64,000 nucleotides of DNA, taken from NCBI RefSeq assembly GCF_001424985.1, contig NZ_LMDA01000024.1, positions 166,107 through 230,106 of the forward strand, written 5' to 3'. How positions within the stretch are numbered: position 1 is the first letter of the stretch; the number at the start of each line of letters is the position of its first letter. Source of the stretch: Rhizobium sp. Root1212. GTDB taxonomy: Bacteria; Pseudomonadota; Alphaproteobacteria; Rhizobiales; Rhizobiaceae. Positions 50,498-59,599 of this stretch are shown here, in pieces. The translations under genes were made by a program, and so were the position numbers. The notes beneath the pieces are model-generated. The model was not told the origin of the DNA. It did no database searches and saw only the letters and a list, made by a program, of their open reading frames with translations.

Positions 50498-52387
50498 ATG
50501 AAATTTATGAAGACCGCAGCGATCGTAACCCTTCTTGCCGGGTGTGCGTCCGCGTCGTTCGGCGTAACGAACGCGAATGCGATAACCCTGATGGAATGGC
50601 TGAACAGGAAGAAGCAGCCGGTGGCCGAAGCGGTTCAGCCGTTGCCGGGCGTCGGGACATCGCTGCAGCAGCCGGCTGAAAAGCAGGCTTCGCGCCCCAC
50701 GCCGAAGGTCAGCTCGCCGCGCTACTACACCTATAAGGCCGATCCGGTGCGCCGCATCCAGACGGCTGCCAAGGCGACCGATCCGGTCGTTACCGGTTCC
50801 GTGCAGAACAGCGACCTGCCGCCGATGCTGCGCGCGCCGCTGACCGATGTCCGCCAGTATCTCGCCGATGTCTCGGCGCTCGCGCCCGGCGAAGTCGCCA
50901 AGGCCGTCGAAGGGTACTACGGCGCGAATGGCAAGTTCATCTGGATCGAGGGCACGAGCATCAATGCGCAGGCGAAGTCCGTCGTCGCCGTGCTTGCAGA
51001 TGCGGCGTCCGTCGGACTCGACCCGCGCGATTATGCCGTGGAGATGCCCACCGACGATTTCGATCGCAACGACATAGCCGCCCGCGAAAAGACGCTGGTC
51101 GATTTCGAAGTCCGCCTGACCTCTGCGGCGCTGACCTATATCCAGGACACGGTGCGCGGCCGCATCGATCCGAATAAAATCTCCGGCTATCACGATTTCA
51201 AGCGCAAGAGCGTCAATCTCTCCGGCAAGCTGAAGGTCATCGCCAGCAGCCATGACGCCGCCGCGTTCCTGAAGTCGCAGAACCCGTCGAGCCCGGAATT
51301 CCTGGCGCTCGTAAAAGAACTTGCAACCTTGAAGGCCCAGAACGACGACGCGCCGCGTATCGAGATCGCGCCCGGCACGCTGCTGAAGCCCGGTATCGCC
51401 AATCCCGAGCTTGCCAATGTCATCGCCGGCATCCGCCAGAAGGGTTCGGATGCGCTGAAGGCCGAGCATGCGGCAACGCTGGCCGCCTATCAGGGCACGC
51501 CGGATTACACGCCGGAACTCGTCTCGCTGGTCGAAGGCTTCCAGAAGGAAAACGGCCTGAAGGCGGACGGTATCGTCGGCAAGGCCTCGATCCGCTTGCT
51601 CGTCGGCGACGATTCGACGGCCGACCGTATCCACAAGCTTGAAGTGGCGATGGAACAGGCGCGCTGGCTGCCTGCCGATCTCGGCAGCCGCTACGTTTTC
51701 ATCAACCAGCCGGCTTTCATGGTCTATTACCACGACCAGAACAAGGAACAGTTCTCGATGCGCGTCGTGGTCGGCTCGAAGTCGAACCAGACCTATTTCT
51801 TCGAGGACGAAATCCAGACCGTCGAGTTCAATCCTTACTGGGGCGTGCCGCAGTCGATCATTATCAACGAGATGCTGCCGAAGCTGCGCTCCGATCCGGG
51901 CTATCTCGATCGCCTCGGCTATCAGGTGGAAGTCGGCGGCCGGCCGGTCTCGTCCTATGACGTGAACTGGGGCGGCTCGACCTCGGGCATCGCCGTGCGC
52001 CAGCCGCCGAGCAGCGACAACGCGCTGGGCGAACTGAAGATCCTGTTCCCCAACAGCCATGCGATCTACATGCACGATACGCCGTCGAAGAGCTTTTTTG
52101 CCCGCGATCAGCGCGCTTTGAGCCATGGCTGCGTGCGCCTTGCCGATCCGCGCCGGATGGCGGCGGCGGTGCTCAATACCTCGGTCGACGATATCGCCAA
52201 GCAGATTTCGGGCGGCCGGAACAAGGGTGTGCAGGTGCCGCAGCGTATTCCGGTCTATGTCGCCTATTTCACGGCGTGGCCGAACAAGGACGGCAAGGTC
52301 GAGTATTTCGACGACGTCTACGAGCGCGACATGTATATGGACCGCGCCTTCGAGGCGACCCGCACGGCGCGTCAGGCCGAAGGCTGA
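50498..52387 (+). CDS. YcbB-type murein L,D-transpeptidase
   Basis: A 629-residue exported enzyme. A signal peptide (MKTAAIVTLLAGCASASFGVTNANA) is followed by a substrate-binding scaffold (residues 90-330, with TYIQDTVRGRIDPNKI), a peptidoglycan-binding domain (residues 335-375: LVSLVEGFQKENGLKADGIVGKASI) and the YkuD catalytic domain with HDTPSKSFFARDQRALSHGCVRLADP. This order is that of YcbB/LdtD. It forms 3-3 peptidoglycan cross-links. AGGGA precedes ATG 50498; ATG 50507 is possible. It ends in a strong terminator. Confidence 0.93.
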   Translation: MKFMKTAAIVTLLAGCASASFGVTNANAITLMEWLNRKKQPVAEAVQPLPGVGTSLQQPAEKQASRPTPKVSSPRYYTYKADPVRRIQTAAKATDPVVTGSVQNSDLPPMLRAPLTDVRQYLADVSALAPGEVAKAVEGYYGANGKFIWIEGTSINAQAKSVVAVLADAASVGLDPRDYAVEMPTDDFDRNDIAAREKTLVDFEVRLTSAALTYIQDTVRGRIDPNKISGYHDFKRKSVNLSGKLKVIASSHDAAAFLKSQNPSSPEFLALVKELATLKAQNDDAPRIEIAPGTLLKPGIANPELANVIAGIRQKGSDALKAEHAATLAAYQGTPDYTPELVSLVEGFQKENGLKADGIVGKASIRLLVGDDSTADRIHKLEVAMEQARWLPADLGSRYVFINQPAFMVYYHDQNKEQFSMRVVVGSKSNQTYFFEDEIQTVEFNPYWGVPQSIIINEMLPKLRSDPGYLDRLGYQVEVGGRPVSSYDVNWGGSTSGIAVRQPPSSDNALGELKILFPNSHAIYMHDTPSKSFFARDQRALSHGCVRLADPRRMAAAVLNTSVDDIAKQISGGRNKGVQVPQRIPVYVAYFTAWPNKDGKVEYFDDVYERDMYMDRAFEATRTARQAEG

Positions 52388-52410
52388 TTGCGATTGATCG
52401 ATGAAACGAA

Positions 52411-52438
52411 AAAGCCGGCCCAGGAGGCCGGCTTTTTT
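52411..52438 (+). terminator. Intrinsic terminator of the YcbB-type gene
   Basis: A 10-bp stem AAAGCCGGCC/GGCCGGCTTT with loop CAGGA and TTTTTT. It is 24 bases after the stop codon. Confidence 0.9.
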
Positions 52439-52468
52439 GTCTATCGGAAGCGTCCGGAACTCTCTTTT

Positions 52469-52559
52469 CGTCATGCTCGGGCCTGTCCCGAGCATCTACC
52501 AGCCTCTCCGTTTATGCGGACAGGCTGGAAGATCCTCGGCACGAGGCCGAGGATGACGA
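52469..52559. repeat. Nested-palindrome intergenic repeat
   Basis: CGTCAT...ATGACG outer arms enclose ATGCTCGGG/CCCGAGCAT, a central CAGCCT/AGGCTG pair and ATCCTCGG/CCGAGGAT, forming a cruciform-like set of three hairpins. The wording matches dispersed palindromic elements known from rhizobial genomes (recalled). It lies between convergent genes. Confidence 0.7.
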
Positions 52560-52583
52560 CGGTGGGTGAGAGGCCTGCAAGTC

Positions 52584-53285
52584 TCAAGCCGCCACGAACA
52601 GGCTTTCCACCAACTCCGGGGTCAACTGGTCGAAATGGGTGATGATCGTCGTCGGCGTCAGGCTTTCGATGGACACGTCGGAGTAGCCGAAGGGCACGCC
52701 GATCGAGGGTACCGAAGCATTGCGGGCGACGAGGATGTCGTTGAGGCTGTCGCCGATCATCACGGCGCGTTCCGGCCTGCCGCCGGCAAGGCGGATGGTG
52801 GCGAGCAGGTGCTCGGCATCGGGCTTGCGCACCGGGAATGTATCGCCACCGGTGATCGCTGCGAAGCGGGAGGTCAGGGACAGGCCGTCGAGCAGGCTGC
52901 GGGCCAGCATTTCCAGCTTGTTGGTGCAGACCGCGAGCGTGAAGCCCTTGGCCGACAACCGGTCCATGGCGGCGATCAGGCCGGGATAAGGCAGCGATTC
53001 GCCTGGCATCGAACCATGGTAATAATCGACGAATTCCTTCATCTGCCAGTCGAGATCGGCAGCGCTCAAGGGGGCGTTGCGCAGTGCGAATGTGCGCTCG
53101 ATCATCGCCTTGGCGCCATGACCAACGAGATGGGTGAGGTCGCCATAGGTCACCGGCTGCAGGCCGGCCTGCACGACGGCGTGGTTGAGGCTGGCGATGA
53201 GATCGGGGGCGGTATCGACGAGGGTTCCGTCAAGATCGAAGACGACTACGGGGGCGGACACGGCAGGACCTTTCGGAACGGGCAT
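52584..53285 (-). CDS. gph: Phosphoglycolate phosphatase (HAD family)
   Basis: A 233-residue HAD hydrolase. Motif I is VVFDLDGTLVDTAPDL, motif II lies in LAVCTNKLEMLARSLL, the motif III lysine in PVRKPDAEHLLATI and motif IV in AVMIGDSLNDILVARNA. The alpha-helical cap (residues 25-95) with GHGAKAMIERTF is like Gph/CbbZ, which salvages 2-phosphoglycolate from DNA repair or oxygenase activity. HAD substrate calls are uncertain. A GTG at 53261 with AAAGG upstream is an alternative start. Confidence 0.87.
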   Translation of the reverse strand: MPVPKGPAVSAPVVVFDLDGTLVDTAPDLIASLNHAVVQAGLQPVTYGDLTHLVGHGAKAMIERTFALRNAPLSAADLDWQMKEFVDYYHGSMPGESLPYPGLIAAMDRLSAKGFTLAVCTNKLEMLARSLLDGLSLTSRFAAITGGDTFPVRKPDAEHLLATIRLAGGRPERAVMIGDSLNDILVARNASVPSIGVPFGYSDVSIESLTPTTIITHFDQLTPELVESLFVAA

Positions 53286-53486
53286 TGGATATATAGGGGC
53301 CGGGGTAGGGGAAGCCTCGCGAAAAATCAATCGCGACTTGCGGGGATGGCTAATGGCCTCGAATTGGTCTCACGCCTCTTTTGGGCTTTTGTTTGCCGCG
53401 CGGCGCGTGTAAACGTCTGAACGGAATTGGAAGGGGCGCGCGGTTCTGCTGTGGCGCTCCTCTTGCTAACAGGGAGCACGCGGCGC

Positions 53487-54179
53487 ATGGACGCCCGCCA
53501 AATGAAGATCAAGGCTGCCGCGGCAGCGCTCGAGCATGTCGAAGACGGCATGCGTCTCGGTATCGGCACCGGTTCGACGGCCGAGGAATTCGTCAGGCTT
53601 CTCGCCGAAAAGGTCGCGAACGGTTTCCGCATTCAGGGCGTTCCGACCTCTGAGCGCACGGCGCGGCTTTGCCTCGAACTCGGCATTCCGCTGAAATCGC
53701 TGGACGAACTGCCGGAACTCGACCTCACCATCGACGGAGCCGACGAAGTCGATCCTCAGTTGCGCCTGATCAAGGGCGGCGGCGGGGCGCTGCTGCGCGA
53801 AAAGATCGTCGCATCCGCCTCCTCGCGCATGATCGTCATCGCCGACGAGACCAAGGTGGTCGAGGTGCTCGGCGCTTTCAAGCTGCCGATCGAAGTCAAT
53901 ACCTTCGGTCTGGTCGCTACCCGCATCGCCGTCGAAAAACTTGCGGCACGCCATGGGCTTTCCGGCGAGATCGTCGTGCGCGGCTCCGGCGACGGCCCGT
54001 TCATGACGGACGGTGGACATCTTATTCTCGACGCATCTTTTGGCCGTATTCCTGATGCAGATGCGCTGGCGCGCGATTTGAATGCGATTCCGGGCGTGGT
54101 CGAGCATGGGCTGTTCATCGGCATCGCATCGCTCGCGATCATTGCCGGGCCGAACGGCGCACGGGTGTTGGGCGCCTAG
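53487..54179 (+). CDS. rpiA: Ribose-5-phosphate isomerase A
   Basis: A 230-residue pentose-phosphate-pathway enzyme interconverting ribose 5-phosphate and ribulose 5-phosphate. The sequence shows [18 protein letters not shown] (phosphate site), [31 protein letters not shown] with the catalytic Asp/Glu/Lys set, and PIEVNTFG. Type A, cofactor-free. AGGGAG lies ten bases before ATG 53487. It precedes a DUF2059 gene, gor and the DAHP synthase gene in the same direction, though terminators separate some of them. Confidence 0.97.
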   Translation: MDARQMKIKAAAAALEHVEDGMRLGIGTGSTAEEFVRLLAEKVANGFRIQGVPTSERTARLCLELGIPLKSLDELPELDLTIDGADEVDPQLRLIKGGGGALLREKIVASASSRMIVIADETKVVEVLGAFKLPIEVNTFGLVATRIAVEKLAARHGLSGEIVVRGSGDGPFMTDGGHLILDASFGRIPDADALARDLNAIPGVVEHGLFIGIASLAIIAGPNGARVLGA

Positions 54180-54306
54180 CGACGGAACTTGAATTTGAGC
54201 CTTGCAGCCGGCCTGCTCGAACGGCGGCGGCGGGGCTGGAGAAATCGAATTATGCGCGGCGCCACGGCGTCTCGCCTTAACGGACACTGACAGGAGCGTT
54301 ACAGAC

Positions 54307-54852
54307 ATGATCAAACTTGCAGGCCTTGGCCGGACCATCGGTGCCGCCGCCGTCATCTTCTCCGCCGTGATGGTGCCTGTCCTGAAGGCGCAGGATGTTA
54401 GCGAAGAGCAGCTGAAGGCCGCCCGTGCCGCCATCACCGCTATCGGCGCCACCAACGGCTTCGACAACATCCTGCCGAACTTGGCTGCGCGCGCGAAAAC
54501 CTCGCTGATCCAGGCATCGCCGAACTACGAAGACCTGATCAGCAAGACGGTCGATGAAAAGGCTCTGGAACTCGCCGCACGTCGCGCCGATCTGGAGCAC
54601 GAAGCCGCGACGATCTATGCCAAGACCTTCACCATCGACGAGCTGAACGCGATCGCTGCCTTCTACGGTTCCGATGCCGGCAAGAAGCTGCTCAACAACG
54701 GCCCGATCGCCTCGCGCGAAATGCTGAAGGCCGCCGACATCTGGGCCGCCGGCATCTCCCGCGATCTGAATGCCGCGACGTCCAAGGCGCTCGAATCGAC
54801 GCTGGTTCCGAAGACCGAAGCCGCTCCGGCAGGCACCCAGCCGGCACAATAA
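54307..54852 (+). CDS. Exported DUF2059 domain protein
   Basis: A 181-residue periplasmic protein. A signal peptide (LGRTIGAAAVIFSAVMVPVLKA) precedes an all-helical domain with DNILPNLAARAKTSLIQ and the DUF2059 core YAKTFTIDELNAIAAFYGSDAGKKLLNNGPI. Function is unknown. AGGAG lies twelve bases before ATG 54307. It lies between rpiA and gor and ends in a strong terminator. Confidence 0.9.
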   Translation: MIKLAGLGRTIGAAAVIFSAVMVPVLKAQDVSEEQLKAARAAITAIGATNGFDNILPNLAARAKTSLIQASPNYEDLISKTVDEKALELAARRADLEHEAATIYAKTFTIDELNAIAAFYGSDAGKKLLNNGPIASREMLKAADIWAAGISRDLNAATSKALESTLVPKTEAAPAGTQPAQ

Positions 54853-54875
54853 GCCTTTCGGGCAAAATCACGATG

Positions 54876-54920
54876 TTCGGGCCGCGCGGGAAACTCCCTG
54901 CGCGGCCCGAACTGTTTTTA
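54876..54920 (+). terminator. Intrinsic terminator of the DUF2059 gene
   Basis: A 12-bp stem TTCGGGCCGCGC/GCGCGGCCCGAA with a 12-base loop, then CTGTTTTTA. Confidence 0.85.
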
Positions 54921-55069
54921 CCTATCGGTGTGGATGAAGTACCGCGCGCGGCTCGCATGGCCTTTGCAGCATCGGCGGGCAATCCTATATCAGGAGCTGA
55001 ATTGCCTTTCCCCGGCGCTGCCGTTTTCCGGCCGGCGCCCGCCTCTGACCCGTCCGGGAGTTTCGACCC

Positions 55070-56458
55070 ATGGCTTCTTATGATTACGACCTCTTCGTCA
55101 TCGGCGGCGGATCGGGCGGCGTGCGCGCCGGCCGTGTCGCGGCTTCGCTCGGAAAGAAGGTCGGCATTGCCGAGGAATACCGGTACGGCGGCACCTGTGT
55201 CATCAGAGGCTGCGTGCCGAAGAAGCTTTATGTCTATGCCTCGCAGTTTTCCGAGACCTTCGAGGATGCCAAGGGCTTCGGCTGGGAGGTCGGTGAAAGC
55301 CGCTTTAACTGGAAGGCGCTGGTCGCAGCCAAGGAAAAGGAAATCACCCGGCTTGAAGGTCTCTATCGCAAGGGGCTGGACAATGCCGGGGCGGCAATCT
55401 TCAATACCCGCGCCGAACTCGTCGGGCCGAACAGCGTGCGCCTCCTCAACGAGGACCGGGTGGTGACGGCCGAGCGGATCGTCATCGCCGTCGGCGGTCA
55501 TCCGAGCCCGCACCCGGCTTTGCCGGGCAACGAATTCTGCATCTCCTCGAACGAAGCCTTCGATCTGGCCGAGCTGCCGAAATCGATCCTGATCGCCGGC
55601 GGCGGCTATATCGCCGTCGAATTCGCGAATATCTTCCATGGGCTCGGCGTCGAGACGACGCTGATCTATCGCGGCAAGGAAATTCTCTCCCGCTTCGATC
55701 ACGACCTGCGCCACGGCCTGCACAAGGAAATGGAAGCCAAGGGCATCAAGATCCTGTGCGAGGACGTGCTGCAATCGATCACGGTCGATGGCGAGGGGCG
55801 TCGTGTTGCGGAAACGAAAAACCATGGCGTGCTGACGGTCGATCAGGTGATGCTGGCGCTCGGCCGTGTGCCGAACACCGGCGCGCTCGGCCTCGAAAAG
55901 GCGGGCGTCACTGTCGACGAGCAGGGGGCGATTGTCGTCGATGCCTTTTCGCGCACCAGCGCGCCGGGCATCTATGCGCTCGGCGACGTCACGAACCGGG
56001 TGCAACTGACGCCTGTCGCCATCCACGAGGCCATGTGCTTCATCGAGACCGAATACCGCAACAATCCGACCTCGCCGGATCACGACCTGATCGCGACCGC
56101 CGTGTTCTCGCAGCCGGAAATCGGCACGGTCGGCCTGACGGAAGAGGATGCGGCGCGCAAATTCGAAGACCTGGAAATCTACCGTGCCGAATTCCGGCCG
56201 ATGAAGGCGACACTTTCGGGGCGTTCGGAGAAGATGATCATGAAACTGATCGTCAACGCCGTTGATCGCAAGGTTCTGGGCGCCCATATTCTTGGCCATG
56301 ATGCCGGCGAAATGGCGCAGCTTCTCGGCGTATCGTTGAAGGGCGGTGTCACCAAGGATGTCTTCGACCGCACCATGGCCGTGCATCCGACTGCGGCGGA
56401 AGAACTGGTGACGATGTATTCGCCGACCTACCGCATCAAGAATGGCGAGCGGCAGTAA
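55070..56458 (+). CDS. gor: Glutathione-disulfide reductase
   Basis: A 462-residue FAD/NADPH flavoenzyme that keeps glutathione reduced. The FAD-binding GGGSGGVRAGRVAA, the redox disulfide GGTCVIRGCVPKKL (Cys43 and Cys48), the second nucleotide site IAGGGYIAVEFANIFHGLG, the ALGRVPNT motif, GDVTNRVQLTPVAI and the C-terminal active-site HPTAAEE are all present. CVIRGCVPKKLYVYAS is typical of Gor rather than lipoamide dehydrogenase. It follows a terminator and so has its own promoter. Confidence 0.96.
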   Translation: MASYDYDLFVIGGGSGGVRAGRVAASLGKKVGIAEEYRYGGTCVIRGCVPKKLYVYASQFSETFEDAKGFGWEVGESRFNWKALVAAKEKEITRLEGLYRKGLDNAGAAIFNTRAELVGPNSVRLLNEDRVVTAERIVIAVGGHPSPHPALPGNEFCISSNEAFDLAELPKSILIAGGGYIAVEFANIFHGLGVETTLIYRGKEILSRFDHDLRHGLHKEMEAKGIKILCEDVLQSITVDGEGRRVAETKNHGVLTVDQVMLALGRVPNTGALGLEKAGVTVDEQGAIVVDAFSRTSAPGIYALGDVTNRVQLTPVAIHEAMCFIETEYRNNPTSPDHDLIATAVFSQPEIGTVGLTEEDAARKFEDLEIYRAEFRPMKATLSGRSEKMIMKLIVNAVDRKVLGAHILGHDAGEMAQLLGVSLKGGVTKDVFDRTMAVHPTAAEELVTMYSPTYRIKNGERQ

Positions 56459-56562
56459 CACAGCATTTGACTATACAAGCGGTCTGGCAGGGTCTATAAG
56501 CCCGAGACTTTTTTCGAGACCCGGATCGGCGATCAAAGCCGGTGAAGGAACAGGTGAGTATC

Positions 56563-57936
56563 ATGGCGCAGAATTGGAACCCGAGCAGCTGGCGGCAGAA
56601 GCCTATCCAGCAGGTACCGGACTATCCGGATTTGGCAGCACTGGCTGCGACCGAAGCAACGCTTGCGACCTATCCGCCGCTGGTTTTCGCCGGTGAAGCC
56701 CGCCGCCTGAAGAGCGCGCTTGCCAATGTCGCCGAAGGCCGCGGCTTCCTGCTGCAGGGCGGCGACTGCGCCGAAAGCTTCGCCGAGCACGGCGCCGACA
56801 CGATCCGCGACTTCTTCCGCGCCTTCCTGCAGATGGCCGTCGTCCTGACGTTCGGCGCCCAGCAGCCGGTCGTCAAGGTCGGCCGTATTGCCGGCCAGTT
56901 CGCGAAGCCGCGTTCCTCGAACATCGAGAAGCAGGGCGATATCGAGCTGCCGAGCTACCGCGGCGATATCATCAACGGCATCGAATTCAACGAAGCCGCC
57001 CGCATTCCGAGCCCGGAGCGCCAGCTCGATGCCTACCGCCAGTCGGCCGCGACGCTGAATCTGCTGCGCGCCTTCGCGATGGGTGGCTATGCCAACCTCG
57101 AAAACGTGCACCAGTGGATGCTGGGCTTCGTCAAGGACAGCCCGCAGGCCGAGCGTTACCGCAAGCTCGCCGACCGCATCTCCGAGACCATGGATTTCAT
57201 GAAGGCGATCGGCATCAGCTCGGAAACCAATCCGAGCCTGCGCGAGACCGATTTCTTCACCAGCCACGAGGCGCTTTTGCTCGGCTACGAGCAGGCGCTG
57301 ACCCGCGTCGATTCGACCTCCGGCGACTGGTACGCGACCTCCGGCCACATGATCTGGATCGGCGACCGTACCCGCCAGCCCGACCATGCCCATATCGAAT
57401 ACTGCCGTGGCATCAAGAACCCGATCGGCCTGAAGTGCGGCCCGTCGCTGTCGGCTGACGGCCTTATCGAACTGATCGACCTCCTGAACCCGAACAACGA
57501 GGCCGGTCGCCTGACGCTGATCTGCCGCTTCGGCCACGACAAGGTCGCCGAGCACCTGCCGCGCCTCATTCGCGCGGTCGAGCGCGAAGGCAAGAAGGTG
57601 GTCTGGTCCTGCGACCCGATGCACGGCAACACGATCACGCTCAACAACTACAAGACCCGTCCGTTCGAGCGCATCCTGTCGGAAGTCGAAAGCTTCTTCC
57701 AGATCCATCGCGCCGAAGGCACACATCCGGGCGGCATCCACATCGAGATGACCGGCAAGGACGTGACCGAATGCACCGGTGGCGCGCGTGCGCTTTCGGG
57801 CGCCGATCTCGGCGATCGCTACCACACCCATTGCGACCCGCGCCTCAATGCGGATCAGGCGCTGGAACTCGCGTTCCTGCTCGCCGAGCGCATGAAGGGT
57901 GGTCGCGACGAGAAGCGCATGGTGGTCAACGGCTGA
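56563..57936 (+). CDS. aroG: Class II 3-deoxy-7-phosphoheptulonate synthase (DAHP synthase)
   Basis: A 457-residue first enzyme of the shikimate pathway, condensing PEP with erythrose 4-phosphate. It is the plant-like class II type: [34 protein letters not shown] with the metal-binding Cys, [54 protein letters not shown] and [10 protein letters not shown]. The start at ATG 56563 follows GTGAG; an upstream GTG (56542) is in frame. In rhizobia the gene is variously called aroG or aroF. It ends before a 22-bp triple repeat and a terminator. Confidence 0.95.
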   Translation: MAQNWNPSSWRQKPIQQVPDYPDLAALAATEATLATYPPLVFAGEARRLKSALANVAEGRGFLLQGGDCAESFAEHGADTIRDFFRAFLQMAVVLTFGAQQPVVKVGRIAGQFAKPRSSNIEKQGDIELPSYRGDIINGIEFNEAARIPSPERQLDAYRQSAATLNLLRAFAMGGYANLENVHQWMLGFVKDSPQAERYRKLADRISETMDFMKAIGISSETNPSLRETDFFTSHEALLLGYEQALTRVDSTSGDWYATSGHMIWIGDRTRQPDHAHIEYCRGIKNPIGLKCGPSLSADGLIELIDLLNPNNEAGRLTLICRFGHDKVAEHLPRLIRAVEREGKKVVWSCDPMHGNTITLNNYKTRPFERILSEVESFFQIHRAEGTHPGGIHIEMTGKDVTECTGGARALSGADLGDRYHTHCDPRLNADQALELAFLLAERMKGGRDEKRMVVNG

Positions 57937-58001
57937 TCAGCGCTGCTGATCCCCAGGGTCAGCCCTGCTGATCCCCAGGGTCAGCGCTGCTGATCCCAGG
58001 G
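57937..58001 (+). repeat. Three direct 22-bp repeats after aroG
   Basis: TCAGCGCTGCTGATCCCCAG-type units at 57937-57958, 57959-57980 and 57981-58001; the second has CCC for CGC and the third lacks one C. They begin one base after the aroG stop codon and end shortly before the terminator. Confidence 0.9.
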
Positions 58002-58024
58002 TTGAACGCATTGAAATTGACAGG

Positions 58025-58058
58025 GCCGGGCCAACACTCGATGTTGGTCCGGCTTTTT
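58025..58058 (+). terminator. Intrinsic terminator of aroG
   Basis: A 12-bp stem GCCGGGCCAACA/TGTTGGTCCGGC with loop CTCGA, then TTTTT. The next gene starts 16 bases later. Confidence 0.9.
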
Positions 58059-58074
58059 CATGTCAGGGGGGATC

Positions 58075-58473
58075 ATGCAGGATATTCATACCGGGAAGTG
58101 TCTGTGCGGCGCGGTGCGTTTCGAGACGAGAGGCGCGCTGCGCGAGGTCATCGCCTGCCACTGCTCCCAGTGCCGCCGGCAGACGGGGCTCTATTATGCC
58201 GCGACCAATGTGGCCGATGACAGGCTGACGGTGGAAGGGGCCGAGAACGTTACCTGGTACCGCGCCAGCGACGATGCGGCGCGAGGGTTTTGCCGCACCT
58301 GCGGCTCGGCGCTGTTCTGGAAGGCGGACGGGCGCACCGACACCTCGATCATGGCCGGCAGCTTCGATCAGCCGACCGATTTGAAGATCGGCGTGCACAT
58401 CTTCTGCGCCGACAAGGGCGATTTTTACGAAATCAACGACGGCGCGCCTCAGTTTGCCGCTTCCAGCAACTGA
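58075..58473 (+). CDS. GFA (glutathione-dependent formaldehyde-activating) family protein
   Basis: A 132-residue zinc protein of the GFA/CENP-V fold. Zinc ligands are GKCLCGAVRF, CHCSQCRRQTG and GFCRTCGSALFW, giving the CxC, CxxC and CxxC sites, with a C-terminal IFCADK. Most members have no proven function despite the family name. ATG 58075 has GGGGGG five bases upstream; ATG 58060 is in frame. Its 3' end overlaps the convergent regulator gene by 25 bases. Confidence 0.9.
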   Translation: MQDIHTGKCLCGAVRFETRGALREVIACHCSQCRRQTGLYYAATNVADDRLTVEGAENVTWYRASDDAARGFCRTCGSALFWKADGRTDTSIMAGSFDQPTDLKIGVHIFCADKGDFYEINDGAPQFAASSN

Positions 58474-59405
58474 AACATCCGCTCGCCCGGCGTCAGATGC
58501 GCCGGGCCTTCGGCGGCAATCGCAAAAGCGCGGTCCAGTGCGCAGTGCTTGATCGCCTGCCAGCCCATATAGGCGTTGATGAAATCCGGCGACACCGAGA
58601 GGTGCCGCTTGCGGCCGATCTTTTCAGTGCGGCCGACCCAGCCGCTTTCCTCGGCGCGGGTAAACAGCCGGCGGATATGGGTGCGCGACAGCCCGTAATG
58701 GATCGACAGTTCGGAAAAGCTCAAATCCTCGATCAGGTAGGGCCGGTTCGACGGGCCTGACGTCACGACCTTCGACATGATGTCGTCAAGCAGCAGGCCG
58801 CCGTTTTCAGTCCAGACGAAGGAGGCGATCGAGGCTGGCGGCTCGCGCCATGCGCGGTCCTCGATCAACTGCCTGGCGGCAATCGGCTGGGCGCGGTGGA
58901 AGATCGTCGGATCGGCATCGAGGCGGACGACACGGGTGCCGCCATCGAGCAGGTCGAGGCTGTGCATCTGGCCGCGGAACCATTTTTCCATGGCGTCGAT
59001 GATGACGGCGGTCGGTTCCAGCGGCCGCGAGCGGCGGTTGGTGTTGCCGGGCACGTCCTGGATCAGCTTGTAGGCGAGCAGTTCGGCGAGGAAGGCGGCG
59101 GCGGTGTTGCGGCTGGCCGCGCCGAATTTCACCATGATATCGAGCAGGCGCGAAGCGGTGATGCCGCTCAGCGGGTCTTCGGGGTCGCGTTGCAGATAGA
59201 GCGCGTAAGCCGCCTGGCTCAGCAGCCATTTCTGCTGTGAGGAGACGAGGCGCGCGACCCGCGGAAAATGATCGTAAAGCCCGACGAGGTGGCGGGCGCA
59301 TTGCTGAAGAACGGCGAAATAGGCGGGGTGGGCAACCAGCGCTTCCGGCGTCGTCAGGAGCGGATAGCTGCCGGTGTGATGGCCGGCGAAGGGAGCAACC
59401 GTCAT
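58449..59405 (-). CDS. Putative winged-helix/HTH DNA-binding protein
   Basis: A 318-residue soluble protein with no domain I can name surely. The C-terminal part has a helix-turn-helix pattern (DLSFSELSIHYGLSRTHIRRLFTRAEESGWV, residues 245-275), typical of MarR/winged-helix regulators, and an N-terminal part with a similar second pattern (DIMVKFGAASRNTAAAFLAEL). It is probably a transcriptional regulator; two HTH-like halves suggest a duplicated winged-helix fold. The start at 59405 is chosen because the open frame upstream has no family-like sequence. Single gene. Confidence 0.7.
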   Translation of the reverse strand: MTVAPFAGHHTGSYPLLTTPEALVAHPAYFAVLQQCARHLVGLYDHFPRVARLVSSQQKWLLSQAAYALYLQRDPEDPLSGITASRLLDIMVKFGAASRNTAAAFLAELLAYKLIQDVPGNTNRRSRPLEPTAVIIDAMEKWFRGQMHSLDLLDGGTRVVRLDADPTIFHRAQPIAARQLIEDRAWREPPASIASFVWTENGGLLLDDIMSKVVTSGPSNRPYLIEDLSFSELSIHYGLSRTHIRRLFTRAEESGWVGRTEKIGRKRHLSVSPDFINAYMGWQAIKHCALDRAFAIAAEGPAHLTPGERMFQLLEAAN

Positions 59406-59599
59406 GTTCCTAGTGTTCCATGGTCTCTGGCCATCTGGTTTGCGCATCGCAGCCGGCATGCCAAGCCGAAGGATGCGCCGCGTCGAGGCCGGTTTTTGCA
59501 AAAATTGCCGGGACCGGTCTCGAGCGGCAAGAGTATAACGTGCGAGCCTTCCTATCTGTTCGAAAAAATACCCAAACGGCGAAAAATCCCTGTCGTTGG

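Noticed and set aside
54692-57831. Long antisense ORFs over gor and aroG
   Set aside because: Both opposing genes are complete and family-typical; the antisense products have no recognisable features.
57937-58001. CRISPR-like array
   Set aside because: The three 22-bp units are contiguous without spacers and there are no cas genes.
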